From: Bacteroidota bacterium
GTDB taxonomy: Bacteria > Bacteroidota > Bacteroidia > Chitinophagales > Chitinophagaceae
Assembly (NCBI GenBank): GCA_018267955.1
Contig: JAFDXL010000006.1
Coordinates: 106,290 to 170,289 of the forward strand
Reading direction: 5' to 3'
DNA: 64,000 nucleotides
The position numbers and the translations under genes are program-made. A model generated the notes under the pieces. The model was not told the DNA's origin. It did no database searches and worked only from the letters and a program-made list of their open reading frames with translations. Each line of letters opens with the position of its first letter. Within the stretch, counting starts at the first letter, position 1. Below are positions 44,256-54,057 of this stretch, piece by piece.

Positions 44256-46166
44256 CTACCTTATTGCTTCCTGAAAAGCAGGAGCAACCAGTTGAGAACC
44301 CTTTATAGAGAGATGATGCGCATCCCTGTAAAGTAGCTGACCGTTCAACTCAACAAAGTACCGCGTGGTTGCAGGCAGGTAGCTTATAATATTTACAAGA
44401 TGGATCCTCTTTTCTGCTCTAAGCCTATTAAAAATTTGATGAAGGCTGTCGTTCCTGGCAGCATACTCTGCAACCTCCACTCCGTTGGCATTTATGTCTC
44501 TACCCAATATTCGCTTTTTAAATATGATTTTATTGATAGAAGCATCCAGTTCTGGTAGTGGCTCGGCGAGATACACAATTCGTCCCATAGACAACAAAAT
44601 GTCTATCGTTCTTGTAAGGCTATATTCAAATAGCTTTGCCTTAGCCTGTTCTCGTTTCGCAGCTTTATCTGCAACTAACTCAATATACTTATCACTATAG
44701 TAATTAGACCATCTTCCTGCCAGTATTATGGAATGTATTTCTCTATGGTTCTTGATGAAATCGAATGCCTGACTTGTACTTTTGGTAATTCTGAAATTTT
44801 GCCCTTTGATGTTTACGTCAGATAGTGGCGGTGTTAAATAGGACGTAATACAATAGCCGGAAGTGTGTATGCGTTTGGCAAGACTATCAATGCCGTAGCT
44901 AAAAGCTCTTGCGTAAGAATCTCCCCATAATACAAAGGATGCTGTAGTATCCGTATCCCCTATCGGATAATATTGCCGGGTGTTATCGTCAACTATTAAT
45001 GGGAGAAAAGGATCTTTCTCAGCATCAGCAACAAGCTTATTTTCCATGAAACGTCCAGGCAGGCCATTTCCCTTTTTTATGAAAACACCTGTACCACCTA
45101 CTACCAGCAGCGAAACAAGGCAAGTCAGTGCAAATGAAGCTGACTTCCTTAATAATTGTTTATTTCTGAATGGCTGTTCTATAAAATAATACGATAGAGT
45201 CGATATTATTATCAAAAAAAGCAGGAATAAAACATTCTGTACCGCTGACATTGTATGTACTACAAGCATATTGGCAAATACCAACAGCGGCCAGTGCCAC
45301 ATATAAACAGAATACGAGATCCTACCTATAAATACTAAAGGTTTCCAAGACAGTATGGACTTTACCAGTGACAGATCATCTGAGATACCATATATGATCA
45401 TCGCCGTACCGGTTACCGGCAGTAAAGCATATACACCGGGGTAGGCAATAGAATCATCAAAGAACAAAACTGACACACTGATAGCAATAACTCCAAGCCA
45501 TGCTAAAAACTTAGCAATACTTGTTGTGCGCACTAATGGCAGAGATAACAATCCACCAGCAAAAAACTCCCACGCCCTTGTAGGTGATATATAGAAAGCT
45601 ACTTTAGGACTGAGACCACAAATTAATAGATTGAGTGCAAAAGAAATTGCTGCCAGTCCGAAAAGCCAATACGCAAAGGACCGTCGGCAATACTTATGTA
45701 ACAATAACAGGCAAACAGGTAAGAAGATATAGAATTGCTCCTCTACAGAAAGCGACCATAGGTGCAATAAAGGGTCCTCATGCACTGATGGTATAAAATA
45801 TCCTTTTCGACGCATGAATACCAGGTTGGAAACAAAAGAAGCAGCACCTGCCACACTTGTGCCAAATGCGGCAAAGACAGATTGTATATACAAAGGCCAG
45901 GTAACCAGCAGGCAGAAAACGATAATAGCTATCATTAATGGCAATATTCTCCTCGCCCGCCGTTCATAGAACAGGCTCAATGATATGGTACCTCCTTCTA
46001 CCTCCCTGAGTAAGATAGTAGTTATCAGGTAGCCTGATATGACAAAAAACATGTCGACACCAATAAAGCCGCCGTTAAACCCTGCAATACTAAGATGGAA
46101 TAAGACGACAGCAAGCACGGCTATCGCTCTTATTCCATCAATCTCAGGACGATATTTAAGCGTCAT
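44256..46166 (-). CDS. Acyltransferase-3 / SGNH fusion (OafA-like O-acetyltransferase)
   Basis: 636 residues. Residues ~1-360 are the acyltransferase-3 domain with about ten membrane helices: YRPEIDGIRAIAVLAVVLFH at the start (active histidine in VVLFH), FFVISGYLIT and FYERRARRILP. The C-terminal ~240 residues form a periplasmic SGNH hydrolase-like domain (SFVLWGDSYARAFSYGID, ending DAHHLSIKGSQLVAPAF with the catalytic D/H). Such fusions O-acetylate O-antigen or other surface glycans. It is monocistronic on the minus strand. Confidence 0.93.
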   Translation of the reverse strand: MTLKYRPEIDGIRAIAVLAVVLFHLSIAGFNGGFIGVDMFFVISGYLITTILLREVEGGTISLSLFYERRARRILPLMIAIIVFCLLVTWPLYIQSVFAAFGTSVAGAASFVSNLVFMRRKGYFIPSVHEDPLLHLWSLSVEEQFYIFLPVCLLLLHKYCRRSFAYWLFGLAAISFALNLLICGLSPKVAFYISPTRAWEFFAGGLLSLPLVRTTSIAKFLAWLGVIAISVSVLFFDDSIAYPGVYALLPVTGTAMIIYGISDDLSLVKSILSWKPLVFIGRISYSVYMWHWPLLVFANMLVVHTMSAVQNVLFLLFLIIISTLSYYFIEQPFRNKQLLRKSASFALTCLVSLLVVGGTGVFIKKGNGLPGRFMENKLVADAEKDPFLPLIVDDNTRQYYPIGDTDTTASFVLWGDSYARAFSYGIDSLAKRIHTSGYCITSYLTPPLSDVNIKGQNFRITKSTSQAFDFIKNHREIHSIILAGRWSNYYSDKYIELVADKAAKREQAKAKLFEYSLTRTIDILLSMGRIVYLAEPLPELDASINKIIFKKRILGRDINANGVEVAEYAARNDSLHQIFNRLRAEKRIHLVNIISYLPATTRYFVELNGQLLYRDAHHLSIKGSQLVAPAFQEAIR

Positions 46167-46232
46167 CTATAAGTGTTGCTTTACTAAATGCTAAAATAAC
46201 ATTTGTTGCAACCTTTATGTAATACCTGTTTA

Positions 46233-46643
46233 CTAGGACTTAATAGTAAGTGTATTACCACTTTGTGTAACCGTAAACTTTTGTAACGGCTTAGGTGGCG
46301 GGCCGGCCAGTACAGTCCCATTCGTATCGAAGGTACCTCCGTGGCATGGGCAAACCAATTTTTGGGAAGTTGCATTGTAGCCCACCGTACACCCCTGGTG
46401 CGTGCATAGAGCCGAAAGTGCAACAAAAGAACCGGAACCCGTTCGTATGACGATGACATCGTTAGAAACAACGTAGCCACCAACATTTTGCAAAGCCGAA
46501 TTAGTAGAGCTGGAAAGGTCGAGGGTAAAATTTACATTCTTGTTAGTAGTAGTGCTGCTTTTGCTGCAACTGTTGAGCAGGCCTGGCACTAATGCCAGTC
46601 CGCACAAAGTGCAGGATGCTTTAATGAATGATCTTCTTTCCAT
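46233..46643 (-). CDS. Rieske [2Fe-2S] lipoprotein with Tat-type signal
   Basis: 136 residues. ERRSFIK is a twin-arginine motif, and LLNSC is a lipobox, so it is probably a Tat-exported lipoprotein. The cluster-binding motifs are CTHQGCTVGY and CPCHGGTFD, both complete. A Pro-rich loop (GPPPKPLQKF) follows. The electron partners are unknown: no cytochrome b, dioxygenase or oxidase gene is adjacent. It is a stand-alone Rieske, unlike the bc1-linked QcrA. Confidence 0.9.
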   Translation of the reverse strand: MERRSFIKASCTLCGLALVPGLLNSCSKSSTTTNKNVNFTLDLSSSTNSALQNVGGYVVSNDVIVIRTGSGSFVALSALCTHQGCTVGYNATSQKLVCPCHGGTFDTNGTVLAGPPPKPLQKFTVTQSGNTLTIKS

Positions 46644-46875
46644 TTGAGTTTGATTGTCATTTGATTATGTAAACGTAAAAACCGGGTTTTATTATTTACG
46701 AGTTAATACGGCGCATTATTTTTGACAATTCCATTACAATTATTGTATCAACAATTAACCCAGGTCAATCGGATTATGCACTTTCATTCCCCAAAAATGC
46801 CGTTACAGCTTGTTATGATGGCTTTTATATTGTTTATGTGATATATTTAGGCATTACCTATAAGAACCATAAATA

Positions 46876-48342
46876 ATGGCAAGGCGCGTTATCTCATTTA
46901 TCCTTATATGCATTATATGCATAGGGGGCGCTTTTGCTCAGACTAAGGTGCTACCGGACGACCTGGTGCTGGACCAGCGGCTGAACTATGATAAATACAC
47001 TTCGTACGTTGTGCCGGCTATTAACTGGCTGCAAAGCACGCCACTAAACCAGGACTATACCCAAAGACGCAGGCTGGACAACTTCATTATGTATTGGCTG
47101 CAAAAGAATACGGACATTATAGTAACGATGCCGGATTACCTGGTAAAATTTCAATCCGTTAATAATGAATTCTACTTTCTGTACACGGGCGGGTGGATAA
47201 AATACGTGATGGAAACCAGGGATACCAACCGTATAAACTGCTACCTGGCGGGTGTAAAATCCATGCTCCATTATTATAGCGCGGGTATGGGTATAAAGAA
47301 AAGCGACTACATTGATTTTCTTGTAAAGCTGGACAGGGATGGAAAACTCAGGGGGCTTTATGACAGTTCCTCTACCGCTAAAAATACTTACCTGTATTTA
47401 ACCGTCCCTTCCTCAAAATCGAGCTATGCACCGGACGAAAACTATTTCAATTTTCACTTTACTGCCATTAATTTCATCAACCCACGCAGTGTAATATACC
47501 GTTACAAACTTCTCGGGTATTACGATGAATGGATCAGTACGAATGACGAATCCATTACCTTCCCAAAGCTGCCGCCGGGCAATTATACCTTCGTAGTGCA
47601 GGCGTCTGTGCTACCAGATTTTAGCAATGCTGCCGAAGACAGCTATAGCTTTACCATCAAAGCACCATTATGGAAAGAGCCATGGTTTATTACCATACTG
47701 GTGATGGTATTACTGATACTCGTGCTGCTATATATACGCCAGCGGGAGAAAGGCCTGAAGAGCCTGGCATTGCTGCAACAGCAGCGTATGATTTTTGAGT
47801 ATGAACACCTGCGCAGCCAGATCAATCCGCACTTCCTGTTTAACAGCCTGAATACCCTAACCGGCCTTATAGAAGAAAACCCGGATGAAGCCATGCTCTA
47901 TACCGAGCACTTGTCGGACCTGTACCGTAATGTATTAGCCTACAGGAGTGAAGACCTGGTATTACTGCAGGAAGAGCTGGATATACTGAATAATTATGTG
48001 CACATACAAACCAGCAGGTTTGGCAATGCACTGCAACTGAAGCTGGATATACCCGAACATATCAGTAAGAATAAGAAGATCGTTCCGCTTGCGCTGCAGC
48101 TGCTGGTGGAGAATGCAATGAAGCATAATATAGTATCTATGTCTCAACCGCTCATCATCCATATATCGGCTGATGAGGATTTTATAACCGTTAAAAACAA
48201 TATACAACCAAAGATCAGCAAGGAAAAAGGAGTTGGATTAGGCCTTGCTAATCTCCGCAAACGCTATGCACTGGCTACTGACAGGCTCATTACCTTTGGC
48301 AACGATGGTAATGAATATGTTGTGAAGCTGCCATTGCTGTAG
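46876..48342 (+). CDS. LytS/YehU-type sensor histidine kinase with triple-Tyr-like domain
   Basis: 488 residues. A signal peptide leads to a periplasmic helical domain, then a short beta-sandwich resembling Y_Y_Y (YKLLGYYDEWISTNDESITF, LPPGNYTFVVQASV). A single transmembrane helix lies near residues 268-287 (WFITILVMVLLILVLLYIRQ). The cytosolic His_kinase-type motif SQINPHFLFNSLNTLTGLIE puts the phosphorylated histidine at H319. The HATPase has VENAMKHNI and KGVGLGLANLRKRY. The Y_Y_Y half is the final part of a hybrid-sensor plan without upstream beta-propellers. It is followed 143 bp later by a LuxR-type regulator gene. Confidence 0.9.
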   Translation: MARRVISFILICIICIGGAFAQTKVLPDDLVLDQRLNYDKYTSYVVPAINWLQSTPLNQDYTQRRRLDNFIMYWLQKNTDIIVTMPDYLVKFQSVNNEFYFLYTGGWIKYVMETRDTNRINCYLAGVKSMLHYYSAGMGIKKSDYIDFLVKLDRDGKLRGLYDSSSTAKNTYLYLTVPSSKSSYAPDENYFNFHFTAINFINPRSVIYRYKLLGYYDEWISTNDESITFPKLPPGNYTFVVQASVLPDFSNAAEDSYSFTIKAPLWKEPWFITILVMVLLILVLLYIRQREKGLKSLALLQQQRMIFEYEHLRSQINPHFLFNSLNTLTGLIEENPDEAMLYTEHLSDLYRNVLAYRSEDLVLLQEELDILNNYVHIQTSRFGNALQLKLDIPEHISKNKKIVPLALQLLVENAMKHNIVSMSQPLIIHISADEDFITVKNNIQPKISKEKGVGLGLANLRKRYALATDRLITFGNDGNEYVVKLPLL

Positions 48343-48437
48343 TACGCCGTTACCTTTACCTTACAAACCATCTGTTAACAAAATCGCGATACGTTTGTTA
48401 TTACCAGACAAACGCCTTGTTAAACCCTGATCTTCAT

Positions 48438-48466
48438 AACTATAGAACCCTTATCACCCTATAGTT
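48438..48466. promoter_or_regulatory. Inverted repeat over the promoter of the LuxR-type regulator
   Basis: AACTATAG (48438-48445) and CTATAGTT (48459-48466) are perfect 8-bp inverted arms with a 13-base spacer. The right arm overlaps the TAGTTTTG -7 element (48462-48469). The position suggests autoregulation by the NarL/LuxR-type dimer, but this is inference. Confidence 0.45.
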
Positions 48467-48469
48467 TTG
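48462..48469 (+). promoter_or_regulatory. -7 promoter element of the LuxR-type regulator
   Basis: TAGTTTTG is an exact TAnnTTTG match 16 bases before ATG 48486. No TTTG is visible 19-21 bases upstream. Confidence 0.5.
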
Positions 48470-48485
48470 GGCTAAATTCTCTAAT

Positions 48486-49124
48486 ATGAACGCAACGACC
48501 CCGCGAATTTTGATTGCAAACAGAAGCAAACTGGCATGTTTTGCACTGGAGACAATGATCAAGTCTTTCGGTGAATATAACGTGGCCGGAACAACAACAT
48601 CAGGCAAAGAGATATTATCAAAGATCGACGATACCGTTAATCTGCTGATAATGGACATAAGCCTGGAAGGGATGAGCGGATATTACCTGCTTAAGGAACT
48701 TGCACAAAAGCACAAGAAGCTTAAAGTGCTGGTATTATCTGAATCAGTACATCCTTACATCATTAACCATGCTATTAAGTTTGGAGCCGGTGGTTATCTC
48801 CCCCTGGAGTCTGAACCTAAAGCTGTTAAAAAAGCCATCCAGGATATTCTTGCGAAAGGTATTCACTACAACAAGCTGATGACCAAAGAACTTGTTGCAG
48901 GCATCAGGAGCAAAGAGACGAGTGTAATAAAGATAACACCGAAGCAGTATGCCTTCCTGAACCTATGCTGTACCGGGCTATCCTATCCTGAAATTGCAGA
49001 GAAACTGCATGTAAGCCATCGTACTATCGACTGGCACAGGGATATGATGTTTGCCAAGTTCAGCCTGAATAACCGTGCAGACCTTGTTATGTTTGCGCTC
49101 AGGACAGGATTGGCGCATATCTAG
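48486..49124 (+). CDS. LuxR/NarL-type response regulator with degenerate receiver
   Basis: 212 residues. The receiver spans residues 1-125 with phospho-acceptor-like D57 (IMDISLEG). The N-terminal acidic pair is replaced by Ala-Asn (LIANRSK), and the conserved C-terminal lysine is also lost (GGYLPLESEP). This is therefore a probable pseudo-receiver. The C-terminal HTH is intact (ITPKQYAFLNLCCTGLSYPE, then LHVSHRTIDWHRDMMFAKF). It lies beside a LytS-type kinase, which normally pairs with LytTR rather than LuxR regulators. The stop overlaps the convergent kinase by four bases. Confidence 0.88.
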   Translation: MNATTPRILIANRSKLACFALETMIKSFGEYNVAGTTTSGKEILSKIDDTVNLLIMDISLEGMSGYYLLKELAQKHKKLKVLVLSESVHPYIINHAIKFGAGGYLPLESEPKAVKKAIQDILAKGIHYNKLMTKELVAGIRSKETSVIKITPKQYAFLNLCCTGLSYPEIAEKLHVSHRTIDWHRDMMFAKFSLNNRADLVMFALRTGLAHI

Positions 49125-51091
49125 GCGCGATGGTGTAAAGGAAGTATTACGGTAAAGGAAGCGCCTTCGTTTTCCTTGCCTTTGGCATAGATGCGCCCAT
49201 TATGGTTGTCTACAACCTTTTTGCATAATGCCAGCCCAATGCCAGTGCCCGGATAGGTATCCTTGTTATTGAGCCTTTGGAAGATGGTGAAGATACGCTG
49301 CGCGTGCGCATCGCTAAAGCCAATGCCATTGTCTGTAAATACCAGTTTGCAATGTTCCTGAGTACTATCAAGATGCAATGTATTCAACTCTTCGGCAGTA
49401 GGCGTTGATACCCGGATATCTATTGCAACAGGCCTGCCGGTAAGGGCAAACTTCAGGCTATTGTTCAGCAGGTTATAAAACAGTTGGTTCATCTGCAGCG
49501 GTATAGCCTCGATGACCGGCAGCATGTCTGAAGAAATGGTTGCCTGCTTATTTGTGATAGTAATATCCAGGTCGTCCTGGACCGATTGTAATACCGCATT
49601 AAGATCGATACTTTGATATACGAGCTGAGCCGGTTGCGCAGTAGCATAATTCAGCAAGTCCTTAATAAGGATAGACATCTTCTCTGACGAAGAAATAATC
49701 TTGGAGAGATCAGCCTGTACATCTTCGGGCAATGCATCTTTTGCCTTTATGCGAATACGGTCTGCAAATACCTTTATTTTCCGCAGTGGCTCCTGCAGGT
49801 CGTGGCTGGCCACATAGGCAAATTCTTCCAACTCGTTATTAGACCTTTCAAGCGCGCTTTTAGCTTTCTCGAGGTCTAGTGTTCTTTCGTGAACCGTATT
49901 TTCCAGCAATTGTTTAGCGGCACGCTCTTCCGTTACGTCCAGTACAATGCCAATATAATGATCCGGGGCAGTATCCTTGTAATAAACCTTTCCTTGCGCC
50001 TTTACCCATCTAAACTGCTTATCCGAATAACGTGAAATACGAAACGCTACATCATAACCTCCATTTTCAAAACCATTATTAAAGTTGGTTTCTACATATT
50101 TCAGGTCATCAGGATGCACCAGTTGATAAAACAGATCCAATGTTACTTTAACATCCTCCGGTATTCCGAATACTGCCCTGCATTCAGGAGACCAGGACAG
50201 ATCTCCTGTGGCTACGTTATAATCCCATGTGCCAATACCGGTAGAAGATATTGCCATACGCAGCCTTTCTTCCCCTTCCCTTATCTGGCGAATTGCATTC
50301 TTTTTCTCTGTGATATCGCGTGCTATCTTAGAAGCACCGATGATGTTGCCGTTACTATCTTTTACAGGAGATATTGTCAATGATAAATCCAGCAATCTCT
50401 TGTCTTTGGTGATGCGTTGCGTTTCAAAGTGCTCTATACGTTCTCCCCTTTGCAAGCGTTGCAATATCAAAGGCTCTTCCTCTACCCGATCATCCGGTAT
50501 TATCTTGTATAAAGTCTCGCCAATCATCTCCTCGGCGGTATAGCCAAAAATACGTTCCGCAGCAGGGTTCCAACTGGTAATCACACCATCCAGAGTCTTA
50601 CTGATGATCGCGTCATCGGATGACTGCACGATTGCCTTGTAAGTGGCAGCGTCTGCCTCATATTTACGGCGTTCTGTAATATTTACCAGCATATTCATGG
50701 ATCCGGTTATGTTACCTGTTGCATCAAAAAGCAACGAGCAATATGGTGCAATTATCACTCTTTCCCCCTTGCTATTTTCTAATAAAATCTCCGTATCATT
50801 TTTTATGGTGGTAGATAATGCTAAAACCATTGGCGAACACTCCACCGACATTTCGTTACCATCGGCATAAAACAATTTTGCCTTTGCCGGCCATAATTCT
50901 TCCCCTGTTAATGGTTCTGCGCCCCACAACTCCACAGCCGCACGATTATACTGGGTAATATAACCTTTGGCGTCGCAAGTGTACATCGCAATAGGAGAAT
51001 GCGGTACTAAATCACCGGATGCAAATGGGGTATTAATAACAGTTTCTTTTTTTATATCCTGAAAGATACTACGCTCACCATTCATTATCAT
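49121..51091 (-). CDS. Multi-PAS sensor histidine kinase
   Basis: 656 residues, no membrane segment. Three PAS domains cover about residues 30-140, 150-265 (AIVQSSDDAIISKTLDGVIT, RIFGYTAEEMIGE) and 275-390 (STGIGTWDYNVATG, GIVLDVTEERAA). A coiled coil leads to HisKA with YVASHDLQEPLRKI, phospho-His H430. The HATPase has NLLNNSLKFA, DNGIGFSDAHAQRIF and GTGIGLALCKKVV. This is the bacteriophytochrome-like kinase class (HDLQEPL). Its partner regulator is not adjacent. The start may be ATG 51091 or 51085. Confidence 0.92.
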   Translation of the reverse strand: MIMNGERSIFQDIKKETVINTPFASGDLVPHSPIAMYTCDAKGYITQYNRAAVELWGAEPLTGEELWPAKAKLFYADGNEMSVECSPMVLALSTTIKNDTEILLENSKGERVIIAPYCSLLFDATGNITGSMNMLVNITERRKYEADAATYKAIVQSSDDAIISKTLDGVITSWNPAAERIFGYTAEEMIGETLYKIIPDDRVEEEPLILQRLQRGERIEHFETQRITKDKRLLDLSLTISPVKDSNGNIIGASKIARDITEKKNAIRQIREGEERLRMAISSTGIGTWDYNVATGDLSWSPECRAVFGIPEDVKVTLDLFYQLVHPDDLKYVETNFNNGFENGGYDVAFRISRYSDKQFRWVKAQGKVYYKDTAPDHYIGIVLDVTEERAAKQLLENTVHERTLDLEKAKSALERSNNELEEFAYVASHDLQEPLRKIKVFADRIRIKAKDALPEDVQADLSKIISSSEKMSILIKDLLNYATAQPAQLVYQSIDLNAVLQSVQDDLDITITNKQATISSDMLPVIEAIPLQMNQLFYNLLNNSLKFALTGRPVAIDIRVSTPTAEELNTLHLDSTQEHCKLVFTDNGIGFSDAHAQRIFTIFQRLNNKDTYPGTGIGLALCKKVVDNHNGRIYAKGKENEGASFTVILPLHHRA

Positions 51092-51216
51092 TTGAAATAT
51101 AGGGTTGATAATATTTACAAACTACATCTAAGTAATGAAAAAATCGTGCCATGGCTATCAACACCATTGATTACCAGTCAATAATGATAAAATCGTGGTT
51201 TCCGTACCTTTAGTAT

Positions 51217-52323
51217 ATGTGTGCAGAAATAGCCGCAATAAGAAAAATAATCCACGTAGATATGGATGCTTTTTATGCATCTGTAGAGCAAAGGGACAAT
51301 CCCGAATACCGGGGGAAGCCCATTGTTGTAGGCGGGTCGCCACAAGGGCGTGGAGGTGTGGTTGCAACTGCCAGCTATGAAGCACGCAAATATGGTATCC
51401 GATCGGCCATGCCATCTAAAAAGGCCTATGAATTATGCCCTCATGCCATTTTTGTATATCCACGGTTTGATGCATATAAGGAAGCCTCCCGAAAAATACG
51501 CGAGATATTTCACCGTTACACTGATATCATAGAACCTTTATCGCTGGACGAAGCATACCTGGACGTAACACAAGACAAGCTAAACATAGGCTCTGCCATA
51601 TTAATAGCCAGGCAAATAAAACAAGCTATAAAGGATGAGCTGCAATTAACTGCATCTGCCGGCGTTTCCATTAACAAGTTTGTAGCCAAAGTAGCATCTG
51701 ACCTTAACAAGCCCGATGGGCTGGCTTTTATAGGGCCTGCAGATATTGAACCATTTATGGAGAAACTACCGGTAGAAAAGTTTCACGGGGTTGGTAAAGT
51801 AACTGCTGAGAAGATGAGGAAAATGAACCTGTTTACAGGTGCTGACCTTAAGAAATTGTCGGAAGACGAACTGGTAAGTTATTTTGGCAAAAGCGGATAT
51901 TTCTACTACCGGATAGTGCGAGGTATTGACGACAGAGAAGTGCAACCAGAGCGGGAAACCAAATCTGTAGGTGCAGAAGATACATTTGCCTACGACCTAA
52001 CCATTATAGAAGAAATGGAGCAGGAACTGGCAAAACTTGCAAAAAAAGTATGTGAGCGGCTGGAGCGTTATCAACTGAAAGGCCGCACTATTACCTTAAA
52101 AGTAAAATACAGTGATTTTAAACAGATCACCAGGAGCCTAACGCTAACGGAAAGGACCAGCACGTTGGAAACAATCCTGGAGACTTCCTGCCAATTGCTG
52201 AAGGGTTCTGAACCTGTAGGCAAAAAGATACGCCTGTTAGGTATTTCCACCTCCAATTTTACGGAACAGGAGATGAGGCTGAAGAAGCCTGAACAATTGA
52301 GGTTATTCCCGGATGAGGACTAA
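51217..52323 (+). CDS. dinB: DNA polymerase IV (Y-family)
   Basis: 368 residues. The Y-family catalytic residues are in HVDMDAFYASVE (first Asp, near residue 17) and PLSLDEAYLDVT (Asp-Glu pair). SYEARKYGIRSAMPSKKAYE is typical of the fingers. The KFHGVGKVTAEKM HhH and C-terminal little-finger domain (KRISL-like SDFKQITRSLTL) are complete. It performs error-prone translesion synthesis. It is divergent from the PAS kinase, with a 125-bp AT-rich gap in which I see no classical LexA box. Confidence 0.95.
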   Translation: MCAEIAAIRKIIHVDMDAFYASVEQRDNPEYRGKPIVVGGSPQGRGGVVATASYEARKYGIRSAMPSKKAYELCPHAIFVYPRFDAYKEASRKIREIFHRYTDIIEPLSLDEAYLDVTQDKLNIGSAILIARQIKQAIKDELQLTASAGVSINKFVAKVASDLNKPDGLAFIGPADIEPFMEKLPVEKFHGVGKVTAEKMRKMNLFTGADLKKLSEDELVSYFGKSGYFYYRIVRGIDDREVQPERETKSVGAEDTFAYDLTIIEEMEQELAKLAKKVCERLERYQLKGRTITLKVKYSDFKQITRSLTLTERTSTLETILETSCQLLKGSEPVGKKIRLLGISTSNFTEQEMRLKKPEQLRLFPDED

Positions 52324-52404
52324 TTAGTCCAATACGATCATCAGGTTTGCCAGTACTTCGTTGTAGATATCCATATCTGCGTTGTGAGCGATTGTTTGTT
52401 GCAT
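52324..52404 (-). CDS. Possible small protein of 26 residues
   Basis: ATG 52404 opens a 26-codon frame (MQQTIAHNADMDIYNEVLAN, then LMIVLD) whose stop touches the dinB stop on the other strand. The peptide is acidic and could form one amphipathic helix. A TAATATTG box (one mismatch to TAnnTTTG) is 21 bases upstream. It may be a real small gene, part of a non-coding transcript, or chance. No homologue is recognised. Confidence 0.35.
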   Translation of the reverse strand: MQQTIAHNADMDIYNEVLANLMIVLD

Positions 52405-52550
52405 TGTTCGTTTGTTTGTAATGCAATATTATATCGGCCAGCAACGACAACATAAAAATCAAACGCCGTTAACAATTGATTTACATCTCGCTAACAGTCA
52501 CTTAGAATATTACAATAATATAGTACATTATAATCTCAGGCATTAAAAAC

Positions 52551-52579
52551 AGAAACGGCGCTCATAGAGCGCCGTTTCT
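52551..52579 (-). terminator. Intrinsic terminator of ahcY
   Basis: AGAAACGGCGCTC / GAGCGCCGTTTCT is a perfect 13-bp stem with a 3-base loop. On the minus strand it is followed by GTTTTTAATG. It lies 20 bases after the ahcY stop. Confidence 0.9.
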
Positions 52580-52598
52580 ATTATTGTGAGGTCAACTA

Positions 52599-53927
52599 TT
52601 AATAACGATAGTGATCTGCTTTGTAAGGGCCATCTTTTGCAATACCCAGGTAGTTAGCTTGCGCATCAGTAAGCACATCCAGCTCTACGCCTATCTTAGC
52701 AAGGTGCAGGCGAGCTACTTTCTCATCCAGGTGCTTAGGCAGCACATACACTTTGTTTTCGTAGTTGCTGTGATTAGCCCACAGTTCTATCTGAGCCAGC
52801 GTCTGGTTGCTGAAAGAGTTGCTCATTACAAATGATGGGTGGCCTGTAGCACAGCCGAGGTTTACCAGGCGGCCTTCTGCCAGTACGATCACATCTTTAC
52901 CATCTATAGTGTACAGATCAACCTGTGGCTTGATGGTATTTTTTGTATTGCCATAAGCTTTATTCAGCCATGCCATATCTATTTCGATATCGAAGTGGCC
53001 GATGTTACAAACGATCGCTTTATCCTTCATCAGGCGGAAGTGTTGTTCCGTGATCAGATCGCGGCAGCCGGATGCAGTAACAATGATATCTGCTTCTTTA
53101 ACGGCATCTACCATCTTCTTCACTTCAAAACCATCCATTGCAGCCTGTAATGCGCAGATAGGATCTATTTCTGTAACGATAACACGGGCACCGGCACCAC
53201 GCAGAGACTCTGCAGAACCCTTACCTACATCGCCATAACCACCAACAACGGCTACTTTACCAGCCATCATCACGTCTGTAGCTCGGCGGATAGAATCTAC
53301 TAGTGATTCTTTACAACCGTATTTGTTATCAAATTTAGATTTGGTAACAGAATCGTTTACGTTGATAGCAGGGATAGGCAATGTACCTTTCTGCATCCTT
53401 TCGTAAAGACGGTGTACACCTGTAGTAGTTTCTTCACTCAGGCCTTTGATGTGCTGTACCAGTTCGGTATAGTTATCGAATACCATGTTAGTAAGGTCGC
53501 CACCATCGTCGAGAATCATATTCAGCGGACGGTCTTCGCTACCAAAGAACAATGTTTGCTCGATACACCAGTCAGCTTCTGCCTGTGTTTGTCCCTTCCA
53601 TGCATATACACCGATACCCGCAGCAGCTATAGCAGCAGCAGCGTGATCTTGTGTAGAGAATATATTACAAGAGCTCCATTTTACTTCAGCACCCAGTTCT
53701 ACCAATGTTTCAATCAGCACAGCAGTTTGTATAGTCATGTGCAGGCAGCCGGCTATACGTGCGCCTTTCAATGGTTTTTGCGCACCATATTCGGCACGGA
53801 TAGACATCAGGCCGGGCATTTCTGCCTCTGCCAGCTTTATTTCCTTACGGCCCCATTCTGCAAGGCTCATGTCTTTTACCTTGTACGGTAATTTAAAATC
53901 AATTTGTGAACGAGTCATTGTACTCAT
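52599..53927 (-). CDS. ahcY: Adenosylhomocysteinase
   Basis: 442 residues, normal length. It hydrolyses S-adenosylhomocysteine to adenosine and homocysteine, closing the methyl cycle. N-terminal motifs include [20 protein letters not shown] and the catalytic-site [20 protein letters not shown]. The NAD-binding Rossmann loop is [18 protein letters not shown]. The invariant C-terminus [11 protein letters not shown] is present. A TACCTTTG -7 element is at 53971-53978 and a strong terminator follows the gene. Its product homocysteine is the substrate of MetH. Confidence 0.98.
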   Translation of the reverse strand: MSTMTRSQIDFKLPYKVKDMSLAEWGRKEIKLAEAEMPGLMSIRAEYGAQKPLKGARIAGCLHMTIQTAVLIETLVELGAEVKWSSCNIFSTQDHAAAAIAAAGIGVYAWKGQTQAEADWCIEQTLFFGSEDRPLNMILDDGGDLTNMVFDNYTELVQHIKGLSEETTTGVHRLYERMQKGTLPIPAINVNDSVTKSKFDNKYGCKESLVDSIRRATDVMMAGKVAVVGGYGDVGKGSAESLRGAGARVIVTEIDPICALQAAMDGFEVKKMVDAVKEADIIVTASGCRDLITEQHFRLMKDKAIVCNIGHFDIEIDMAWLNKAYGNTKNTIKPQVDLYTIDGKDVIVLAEGRLVNLGCATGHPSFVMSNSFSNQTLAQIELWANHSNYENKVYVLPKHLDEKVARLHLAKIGVELDVLTDAQANYLGIAKDGPYKADHYRY

Positions 53928-53970
53928 ATCCTGTTATTCAGTTTTTTTCAGTTTTGTAAATACAGAAGCG

Positions 53971-53978
53971 CAAAGGTA
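53971..53978 (-). promoter_or_regulatory. -7 promoter element of ahcY
   Basis: On the minus strand this is TACCTTTG, an exact TAnnTTTG match, 44 bases from the start. The -33 half is not clear. Confidence 0.5.
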
Positions 53979-54057
53979 GCTAATTCCCTATCATTAACCT
54001 ATTAAATAATATGACAAGCTACCCGGATATTACTAACCAATAAGATGGCTTTTTGTT

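Noticed and set aside
51092..51216. LexA/SOS box before dinB
   Set aside because: No CTG-N10-CAG or GAAC-N4-GTTC pattern in the 125-bp gap.
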